From assembly GCA_030248195.1 (NCBI GenBank), contig JASAND010011080.1, forward strand, positions 1 to 64,000: DNA of 64,000 nt, in the 5' to 3' direction. The notes beneath the pieces are model-generated. The model searched no databases. It worked only from the letters and a program-made list of their open reading frames with translations, and was not told the DNA's origin. A program made the position numbers and the translations under genes. Shown in pieces: positions 11,542-21,300 of this stretch (positions are counted from its first letter, which is position 1; the number at the start of each line of letters is the position of its first letter). This stretch comes from Trissonchulus latispiculum (lineage: Eukaryota > Nematoda > Enoplea > Enoplida > Ironidae).

Positions 11542-12300
11542 GATAAAACTAATTGATAATTGAACAATTTTGGAACATTGTCCAAATCGCTTTACTTCAT
11601 GTATTAAGGTTTTGAATGTGCAGTCATTAGTGTATATAACATACATGTATATATGTGTATATTTCAATGTGCATCACTGTGTATAACATAAGCTTTCTTT
11701 GCCTTCTTTTCTAACTCTCTTGCGAAGAAGTATTGCATCGCCTTTGAGGAGCAGCAGTATCATCCAAAAAATATTCATTTCATTTCTGGCAAAACCGTGG
11801 GTCATGATTGTCGCCAGTGAAGTCTCGTTTCTAGAGTTTGTAATTTCGACTACTACACTGACAAACATTGCTTTTACAATGCGGCCGAATTTTTTACCTT
11901 GACGTAATTAGTAAAAAGTTAAATTTGTGCTGAATAGGGCAGGGCATCAAACTGACATTCGTTTATCCTTATTTGACGCTGATTTTGGCATTGATCTGTC
12001 CACATGGGCTCAAAGAGAGAGGGGGAAGAGGGAGTTTCTGCTTTTAATTCAGGATTGAAAGTAAAGAATTGAATAGACCCGAATCCAACTCTGACTCTAC
12101 AGCTCGAAAAAATAGTCATATACTTAAAACCTTTAGACATAATTCGTATGACACTTCTGCTCTATCAGGAAGCAAATTTTTAATACTAATGTCATTTGTA
12201 AACATTTGTCATTGGTAATTAGTAATGGGTGCGCAAAATGCAATTTGATGCTGCAACTTGATGCTACATAAAGTAAAATGTTGTCCAGGACTTGATTTAC
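11542..12300. other. Non-coding spacer
   Basis: Nothing recognised beyond short unassigned open frames. Confidence 0.4.
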
Positions 12301-12374
12301 AGGTAAGGGATCGATCCTGGGATCTTGTACAGATGCCGCCTCCCCAGTCTTTACACTTGACCAATTGAGCTAAA
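12301..12374 (-). tRNA. tRNA-like sequence (likely pseudogene)
   Basis: On the minus strand an A box (TTAGCTCAATTGGTCAAGTG) and a B box (CAGGATCGATCCC) sit at tRNA spacing. The anticodon arm cannot be folded cleanly by eye, and the 3' end lacks a clear acceptor partner. I regard it as a tRNA-derived relic. Confidence 0.45.
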
Positions 12375-12599
12375 ATGTGATCTGAGTAATAAGTATGCTT
12401 TCGGCCTACTGTGAGTTAAAATGTGGCAAAATTGTCGGATTTCGCAAAATTCGAGTTTTTTCTAATTTGTTGGATTCGCAAGGGGGAAACCAAAAGGCAT
12501 ACCTACAGCATACAGATGCTATTTTTGGTGCAGGTTTACGGCCTCCGACCTTGCGGACTTATACGTATTATGTAGTTCAGATGAGAATTCGTTTAAAAG

Positions 12600-15500
12600 C
12601 CAAAATCGGATACTTATTGGTTTGCCGCTACTTCCGAAGGAAAAGGGCAAACCCTTATTCTCGTCGTGTTATTGTGTTGCCCACCTTTCCAAAGGAAGAG
12701 GGCAACCCTTTCTACTGTCTGTTTATTATTATTATTATTATTATTATTGTGTTGCCCACCTTTCCAAAGGAAGAGGGCAACCATTACTATTGTCTGTTTA
12801 TTATTATTATTATTAGCAGGTGGGTGTCCCCCCCTAGATCTCGAGATTGGGAAGGGGTACAGGGTTGGTTAATATCTCATTTTGAAGAGCGTGAAAAGAA
12901 GGTGTGCATCCGTGAATTTCATCGCTCTATCTCCACCCAGTCGACCAGGACAGGGAATTTAAAATTTAAATTTTTAAAAATCGAAAGTGGTGGTTCTGGT
13001 TCTCTGGAAACGCCTATTATCAGTTGTTTTTCGAACTCGTTAGTCAAGATGAGCCGGTGTATTTGCTAGGACACGGCTTAGAATGGTATATCAAGTAACT
13101 TTTAGCGATATTAAGTTGAAAATTGCTTATCCCAACTGCCCTTTTATGGGCAACCATTTTCAGATGAAGGTGTCAAAAATGGTCAAAAACTTTTTGTCTC
13201 CGATGTGGCTGAAAAGTCGGTCCTAGGGTGATTCGAGGACGCAGATTTCAAATCTGCAATCGACGTTTAGTCAAAATATCGCTTATCCCTACTGCCTTCT
13301 TAAGGGCAACCATTTGTATGAAGCAGCATATATTCAAGGTATACTTGAAAAATCACTTATCCCAACTTTCTGCTTAAAGGCAACCATTTGTATGAAGTCG
13401 TGCTAACAAACTGTAATTGGAAAATCACTTATCCCAACTGCCTTTTTAAGGGCAACCATTTGCATGAAGCAGTATTAACAAAGTGTTATATAAAAATCAC
13501 TTATCCCAACTGCCCTTTTAAGGGCAACCATTTTAGGATAAAGTTGTCGTCATTATTGTATTCGAATAAAACCAATCATATAACAGAAGAACCCATTTCT
13601 TGAACGAGAGGCTATCGAAGTCTTAGGAAATAAAGCTCTGACCCAAATGGAATTTGCAGGTGGGCAACACACTCTCGCAGTCGCTAGTTATTCTTATTAT
13701 TATTATTAGCAGGTGGGTGTCCCTCCCTAGATCTCGAGATTGGGAAGGGGTACAGGGTTGGTTAATATCTCATTTTGAAGAGCGTGAAAAGAAGGTGTGC
13801 ATCCGTGAATTTCATCACTCTATCTCCACCCAGTCGACCAGGGCAGGGAATTTAATTTTTAAAAATTTTTGTTGGAGACCGCAAAAGTGAGCAGACTGTC
13901 GCCACAGTGCCGGAAGGTGTAAACCTTTTTGTCTTAGTTAAGATGAGCCGGTGTATTTGCTAGGACACGCTTAGAATGGTATATCAAGTAACTTTTAGCG
14001 ATATGTAGTTGAAAATTGCTTATCCCAACTGCCCTTTTTTGGGCAACCATGTTCAGGCAAAGGTGTCAAAGGTGTCAAAAATGGTCAAAAACTTTTTGTC
14101 TCCGATTTGGTTGAAAAGGCGGTTATAAGGTAATTCGGGGACGCAGATTCCAAATCTGCAATCGAAATTTTTCTACCTTTTGAGAATCTCGAGATATGGC
14201 AAAAAGTTACACTGTTGGAGACCGCAAAATTGAGCAAACTGCCCAGAAACACCTAATATCCGTGTTTTTTGAACTAGTTAGTCATGATGAGCCGGTGTAT
14301 TTGCTAGGACACGGTTAGAATGGTATATCAAGTAACTTTTAGCGATATGTAGTTGAAAATTGCTTATCCCAACTGCCCTTTTATGGGCAACCATGTTCAG
14401 GTAAAGGTGTCAAAAATGGTCAAAAACTGTTTGTCTCCGATTTGGTTGAAAAGTCGGTTATTAGGTAATTCGTAATTATCCCAACTGCCTTTTTAAGGGC
14501 AACCATTTGTATGAAGCAGTATTAACAAAGTGTAATATAAAAATCACTTATCCCAACTGTCCTTTTAAGGGCAACCATTTTAGGATAAAGGTGTCGTCAT
14601 TATTGTATTCGAATAAGACCAATCATATAACAGAAGAACCCATTTCTTGAACGAGAGGCTATCGAAGTCTTAGGAAATAAAGCTCTGACCCAAATGGAAT
14701 TTGCAGGTGGGCAACACACTCTCGCAGTCGCTAGTTATTATTATTATTATTCTTCTTCTTCTTGTCCCCCCCTATTAACTCAAGCTAGGCTCAACGCCCG
14801 GAGCTGAAATTTGGTGGGTATGTGGGGGTTGGTCCCAAACCTGGCCCATTTTAATTTCATCGCTCTAGACCCACCCAGTCGACCAGGGCAGGGAATTTAA
14901 TTTTTTAAAATGGTTCTGGTTTAAAGGGGGGTTCTGGTTCTCTGGCAAGGCGATTCTCAAAAATGGTCGAAAACTTTTTCTCTCCGATTTGGTTGAAAAG
15001 TCAGTCCTAGGGTAATGGTAATTCGCGGACGCTGATTCCAAATCTGCAATCGAAATTTTTCTAGCTTTTGTGAATCTCGAGATATGGCCAAAAGTTACAC
15101 TGTGGGAGACCGCAAAAGTGAGCAAACTGCCCAGAAACGCCTAATATCTGTGTTTTTTGAACTCGTTAGTCAAGTTTAGCCGGTGGATTTGCTAGGACAC
15201 CCTTTAAAAAGAAGTGTCAAGTAACTTGCAGCGATATTTAATCGAAAATTCCTTATCCCAACTGCCTTTTTATGGGCAACCATTTTCAGAGGAAGGTGTC
15301 AAAAATGGTCGAAAACTTTTTCTCTCCGATTTGGTTGAAAAGCATGTCCTGGGGTAATTCGGGGACGTAGATTCCAAATCTGCAATCGAAATTTTTCTAG
15401 CTGTTGTGAATCTCGAGATATGGCCAAAAGTTACACTGTTGGAGACCGCAAAACTGAGCAAACTGCCCAGAAACGCCTAATATCTGTGTTTTTTTAACTC

Positions 15501-16020
15501 ATTAGTCAGGTATAGCCGGTGGATTTGCTAGGACACCCTTTAAAAAGAAGTGTAAAGTAACTTTCAGCGATATTTAGTAGAAAATTTCTTATCCCAACTG
15601 CCCTTTTATGGGCAACCATTTTCAGGTGAAGGTGTCAAAAATGGATAAAAACGTTTAATGTCCGATTCGGTTGAAAAGTCGGTCATAGGGTAATTCGGGG
15701 ACGCAGATTCCAAATCTGCAATTGAAATGTTTGTAGCTCCCGTGGATCTCGAGATATGGCCAAATGCTACGCTGTTGGAGTCCGCAAAAGTGAGCAAATT
15801 GTTTAGAAAAGCCAAATATCAGTACTTTTTTCGAAGCCGGTAGTCAAGTTGAGCTGGTGGATTTGCTAGGACTCCCTTTAAGAGGGTGTATCAAGTAACG
15901 TTAGCGATATTTAGTGAAAAATTAGTTATCCCAACTGCCCTTTCAAGGGCAACCATTTCTAGAAAAGTTCCTTATCCCAACTACCCTTTCAGAGGCAACC
16001 ATTTACCGAAAATCAACGCT
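12600..16020. repeat. Tandem/nested block of ~340-bp repeats with hairpin cores
   Basis: Units beginning GAGCCGGTGtATTTGCTAGGACAC recur near 13048, 13943, 14290, 15177, 15516 and 15853, about 340-347 bp apart where adjacent. Each contains CTTATCCCAACTGCCCTTTTATGGGCAACCATTT-type hairpins (TGCCC...GGGCA) and a GGTGTCAAAAATGGTC block. Larger duplications are nested inside: the AGATCTCGAGATTGGGAAGG block at about 12835 and 13728, and the CAATCATATAACAGAAGAACC block at about 13573 and 14622. TTA/ATT microsatellites lie at 12723-12748, 12799-12816, 13690-13710 and 14735-14750. No protein is supported. It could be a satellite-like expansion or tandem non-autonomous elements. Confidence 0.75.
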
Positions 16021-16942
16021 ACAAAGTTAGCTGCCTAAAGAAAGAAGCGGCGGCAAACCATTCATGCCAGTTTAGCTTGTCTTACCGTTGCTGCTGAATT
16101 TCACCTCACAGTTCACAGCTGAGGTGCTGACTGCTGTATGTGCTGAACATAGGAAATAAAATTTTAAGGTGGCGGTGTTCTTTCTGCAGTGCCTTTGTGG
16201 TGATCGTGATATATATCTGGAAACTCTACAACCGCCAAATTTGCAGTAACACGAAGTGTCGCTGTTTTGCATTGCGTTTTTTCGCAAATAGACATGTTTT
16301 AGCTCAAACCAAGATAAATGTAGACACCAATAGTGCGAATTTTCATCCTGCTAAGAATCACGCGAATTCATCAGAGAGTTTTTGATAAATCGATGCTTAT
16401 AACGAAGCAATCGCGGTTTTGCCAGTTTGCCAAAAACGAAACAGTCGCAGTTTTGCCAAAATGATTTTTCTGCAAAATCGCTAGCTTGAAGCAACGATAA
16501 AATGTGCTATTAGACTACCTAGCGATTGAGTATCAATAATCCAAAATTGTTTGGTAGGAATTTAGGTAGAAAAAAGCTGATTTCCTCAAAAATGGCCATT
16601 TTGACCCCTAAAGTGTGCCCTATTTTCCGTTATCACAACCAATCGGTTACCGACTACCTACTATAAGACTGTAGCAATATCAAAACCGAAAATTTTTTAT
16701 CTTGTTGCATAAAACTGCGGGACTAGAATGTAAAAATAACACTAAAATAATATATTTGGAAAGTTTCATCCACTTTCATGCAGAATCTTGTAGCGCTTCT
16801 ACCAGTGCTGGTAGACCAAGAAGAAACCGAGGACAAGCCCCAAAACGGGAAGACTCAGGCACACTTGTACCGAAACCAGGACCTAGAAGAGAGAAAGGAA
16901 GTAGGAGGTTCAGCTTTTCACTCACCATTGAAAGTAAAGATG
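16021..16942. other. Non-coding spacer
   Basis: Several short open frames on both strands, none recognisable. No repeat of note. Confidence 0.4.
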
Positions 16943-17015
16943 TGGTCCAGCCGGGGTTGGAATCACGGCCCTTCTGATCCCGGGACAGACGTGCTAACCA
17001 CTACACCACAGGGCC
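16943..17015 (-). tRNA. tRNA-like sequence (likely pseudogene or SINE)
   Basis: The minus strand reads GGCCCTGTGGTGTAGTGGTT at its start, which contains a strong A box (TGGTGTAGTGGTTAGCACG). It ends near GGCTGGACCA, 73 nt in all. The B box is degraded (GTGATTCCAACCCC) and the anticodon loop is irregular. A tRNA relic or SINE head is more likely than a working tRNA. Confidence 0.45.
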
Positions 17016-17813
17016 ATCGGCTGAACTCCCATATCAGGCTTATCAATCCTTCCTTATGCCTGCTTCCTTTACAATATGAGCTTGTACCATAAGGTCTAAT
17101 CTACACAAAAGTTAACCTCAGCCTTAAAACTATCACTGGAAGTTTCACTTGGTTCTAAATCAGTGGGCTCATCGGGTAAAGCTTCGTTAGGACATCCGGA
17201 AATTTAAGCCATATCAATTTGGTTGCCTTTGTGCTGTATTTTGCTGCATTAAGGTGTTTCATTAACGACCCTATTGTGTTAGGGCACCAGCAAGAGTTAA
17301 TTCCACAAGATTTGCGCCCCTTAAGGTAAAGATCGTGGCTGTTTAAAATTTGCGGACCATCAGTTTTTTGTTCCCAGGTGCTGTGCTGCTTAACAACTGT
17401 GTGCAGAAAACTGTGATCACTTCTGCAGCATTAACATCACCAATAATCACCAATTTTCCAATTTTCCGTTGAGCTGGACAAAATAAGCTATAGTCTGCTG
17501 CAAACAGATTAGAAATGTGTTCAGGACGCTCGTCTGAATATCGTCTGAATCCTGTGAAAGGCTATATTATTGTCTGACTCCTGTTACACTCTTAAAAGAC
17601 TCCTGTGGAAATTACAGGAATTCTTGTACATAGTTCTCTACAAAATAGCTTCCTGTATTTTCTGAATCCTCTGAAAATTGGCATCTTAACATAGTCTCTG
17701 ATTCTGCTCATTTGTGAAATATGTCTTGCATAACGAGTTCATGCGGGACCCTTGATGCGGGCAACTGTTCCTCACAACACAGTATATAAAAGCTTTCGAT
17801 TGATATGAATATA
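17016..17813. other. Non-coding flank of the retrotransposon
   Basis: No gene or repeat recognised. A TATA-like AGTATATAAAAGC is present near 17781 but no transcript can be tied to it. Confidence 0.4.
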
Positions 17814-17930
17814 GTCATAGAATAATGCGAAACATTTGAAAACTCATTTTTTCAGCTCATATATGGTAGTCAGATACCCATATTTGACCAAGCGACTAAC
17901 TGGGCGTTAAACTTTATAAACCGACTTAAA
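17814..17930 (+). repeat. 117-bp direct repeat, left copy, flanking the retrotransposon
   Basis: The 117 bases from GTCATAGAATAATGC to CCGACTTAAA abut the left LTR. They recur, identical by eye, immediately after the right LTR at 31726-31842. AATATA precedes this copy and also ends both LTRs, so the duplicated unit may be up to 123 bp. This is far longer than the 4-6 bp target duplication expected of an LTR element. Confidence 0.9.
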
Positions 17931-18320
17931 TGTTAAATACCAGCTACTTTGTGACTTTCGACTTTGGCAAACATTGATTCGTTTCGTTACTTCCGTGTAG
18001 GTCCACTAGTCAAAAAAGAAATCAAGTATTTAAGCAATTATCAATTAGTAACTAATTAGTCTTGAAGTTTGGTTCTTTACAGTCAAGCGGTGTTACGCGT
18101 GGATTTATTGTATGCCATAAATTACTGTATGCCATCCCAACCCCCCCGAAATTGTGGTAAACTTTGTAAGTTTCTGTGTGTGACTCATGATTGGTAGATA
18201 GGGTTTAGTGCTTTAGTTAGGTAGGTAGTTTGGAAGAGTTTGGTACACGGTAGACCTGCAATCGTACCGCCTCACTGTCTCTAGTCAAGCTTCGGACCCT
18301 TAGACTAGGGATTTAATATA
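17931..18320 (+). repeat. 5' LTR
   Basis: 390 bp, starting TGTTAAATACCAGC and ending GGGATTTAATATA directly before the primer binding site. It matches 31337-31725 except for one extra base (GTATGCC versus GTATGC) and one T/C difference. The 3' terminus is TA rather than the usual CA. Confidence 0.93.
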
Positions 18321-18338
18321 TGGCGACCGTGACAGGAC
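18321..18338 (+). promoter_or_regulatory. Primer binding site
   Basis: TGGCGACCGTGACAGGAC begins directly after the LTR. The TGG start complements a tRNA CCA end, as expected for minus-strand priming. I cannot assign the tRNA from memory. Confidence 0.75.
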
Positions 18339-18380
18339 AAATTTTTTCCATCACATCAAAGAAATAGCGGTGGGCCCCCC

Positions 18381-21300
18381 TTGCCTAAACGGAATGGGTG
18401 GCGCCGCCCTAATCAAAATTATTGGCAAAATGCTATTAGTTCTTGGCAGCAGTGGTATAAAGGAGGGTCAGGACAACAACAGAGGGTTGTTAGACCGACG
18501 AATCAGGCTAACAATGCTCAAAGTTGGGGAAATGGAACATTTTCGCGAGGAAATGGGCCATTTCTGCCAAAAGGTAATAGTATAAAGATTGGTGGGCGTG
18601 ATGCGCAGGCTCAGCAGTCAACGCATCAAGGGGAGTCGGTCTTTCGGAATAGTTCTAGGCAAATGGGTTCGTCAGCAGTGAGGAATTCTTTGGAATCTAT
18701 CGCTTCTAATGGCAATATGTTACCTCAGAATTCAGCAAGAAAAGACGAAACCTATAAAACTAATGCTTCAACGTCATCTGATGCCTTAATTTTCGAAAAC
18801 TCAAATATGAAAACTGAGCAGGGACATTCTGCAAGCGTGACAGCGACTACAAAAGATCAAGATAAGTTTCTTGAAAGACTTCAGCGTCTTAGAACAATAG
18901 AAGAGGCATCAGAATCAGAGGAAAAAGCGAAAGAAACTGACTTTCCGTCTCATGAGGGGGATCAAAATGAGAATAGTCGCACGAAAGACACTCAAAAACC
19001 TCAAGAAAAGTTGAGAAAGTCGAATAAAAAGCGCAAACTGCATTTGAAACGGCATTCTCACAAGATTCCTGACCCAGATTTTCCCGGAAGATTCCTTTTT
19101 GAATATGATTCACCAGTAAATCCATCTTCAGATCAATCTTCAAGTGATACATCCGATTCTGAATGTAAACATTTAGATAAAGAATCAATTAGTTCCCGTC
19201 CTCAGCCACAAAAGGCACCTAAAACGGATCTTGTGACTAATAATCGTAACTATTTGGCAGCGTTTGTGCATCAAGATCAGTATTTTGTGGGTGCTCAGAC
19301 TAAAATTCCGCCGGTAAATTCTCCACTTATTGTAACTTCAGTAGGAGGCGCTAATGTTTTGGCACTAATTGATACCGGTGCAAATATTTCTGTTATTTCG
19401 AAAGCTTTTGTGGAATATCTTAAGGTCAGAACTCCTGATAGCCTAAACTTTTTGGAAACTCAACCTGAAAAAGCTACGGCTGCGAACGGAACGTTCATAA
19501 ATTTTACCGGTAAAGTCAAATTTGACCTTTCCTTTCAGGGCTATCGTTGGCCCCACGAATTTTTGATCAGTGAGTTTTGTCCTTACGATATTTTACTAGG
19601 CATGGATTTTCTATCCTATTATGGTTGGTCTATGCTGTTAGGCCGCCACTCAGTTTATCACCCTCTTTTTAAAGAAGTTCCACTCTTGGGAGCACCACAA
19701 ATACGTAGTATTTTGCAAATTATTGGAAGAGCTAGTCCAAAAGTTACGAATATTTGTTTACGAGTGGGAGTTACTATTCCAGCAAATTCTGAAGCTTGGG
19801 TCTCCGTATCTTGTGAGAATGAGCGCGACAATGTATCCGAAAATGACGACATACCCGTCAATTATTATAATGATAAATCTATATACGTAAATACTGCAAT
19901 TGCGCCTTGGCCTTCACGATTTGAAAATGAGCCTAAGCTAATACGTAACTCAATGGAAGTGGTGGAAAAGTACAATTGCTATGTGGTTCCTGGTGTAATT
20001 TCAAAGGATCAGCCAAATCGAGAAATTAAAGTTTGGAATTTGAGTGAAGAACCACTGGACTTACGAACGGGTATGGTATTAGCTTATGCTGATGACCTTA
20101 TTTCTGTTAAGAATCGTCAAGGCAAAGAGTCTTTATTACATATGGGAACTAGTTGGTTAGAACAGGACTACGTATGTGAATCGGATATAGCTAAGTCAAG
20201 TACTGAGGTATTGGCAACACAAACCGCTAATGATACGTACGTATATATTGATGAAAACCAAGAAAAACCCATAAATATAACTGAACAACAAAAGGAACAA
20301 CTGCAAAAAGCAACATCTGATACGCAAACTCCAACGGACGACGAGCTGTACGAGCAATTTTTGAAGGAGGCGCAAGTAGACAAATTCGAATGCATGGAAA
20401 AGACTAAAAGTAAGTTTTGCCAACTATTGAGGGAATACGTACATGTTTTCGCTACGCCAGATAACTTAGGTAGATGTAAAACTGGTCAACATTTAATCGA
20501 TACTGGAATGGCCGGTCCTGTGACAGCAAAGGCATATCGTGTCAATCCTGCAGAACGAGCGGAGATAGAGAAACATATAAAGACTATGTTGGAAAAAGGC
20601 ATTTGCTCACCTTCGGATAGCCAATGGTCATCGCCTTGCATGCTGGTTGGAAAGAAAGACGGCACTACTCGTTTTGTCATCGATTATCGCCAGTTAAATA
20701 AAATAACTAGGAAAGATCGTTATCCATTACCTAAGATCGATGAAATATTAGATATGTTCAGCAAGGGGAAATTTTTTTCGACCTTGGATTTAAACAGCGG
20801 GTATTGGCAAATAGAGATGTTTCCGCCACATAAAGAAAAAACAGCTTTTATTTCCCACATGGGCCTTTTTCATTTCAATGTGATGCCTTTTGGTTTAACT
20901 AATGCTCCGGCAACTTTTCAAAGATTAATGGAAAGGGTTTTTACTGAACTACCGGTTTATATTGATGACCTTCTAATCCCATCGGCAGACGAAGACCATC
21001 ATTTAAAAATGTTGAAAGTTGTTTTTCAAAAGTTATCTGATCACGGTTTACGGCTTAAAATGAAAAAGTGCGTATTTTTCCGTAAAAAGGTCGAATATCT
21101 GGGCCATTTCATTTCTGAAAAGGGGATTGAGACAGATCCACGTAAAGTTACTGCGGTCCAAAATTTTCCAACACCAAAAACGGTCAAGCAATTGCGTGGT
21201 TTTCTGGGAATGGCTGGTTATTATAGACGGTTTATACGTAACTTTAGTTCAATTGCAGCACCTATGAATGCCTTGTTGAAAAAGGATGAAGGGTTTTATT

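Noticed and set aside
12395..13069. 224-codon ORF crossing TTATTA microsatellites
   Set aside because: The frame depends on microsatellite and hairpin repeats that occur in many copies nearby; no protein similarity.
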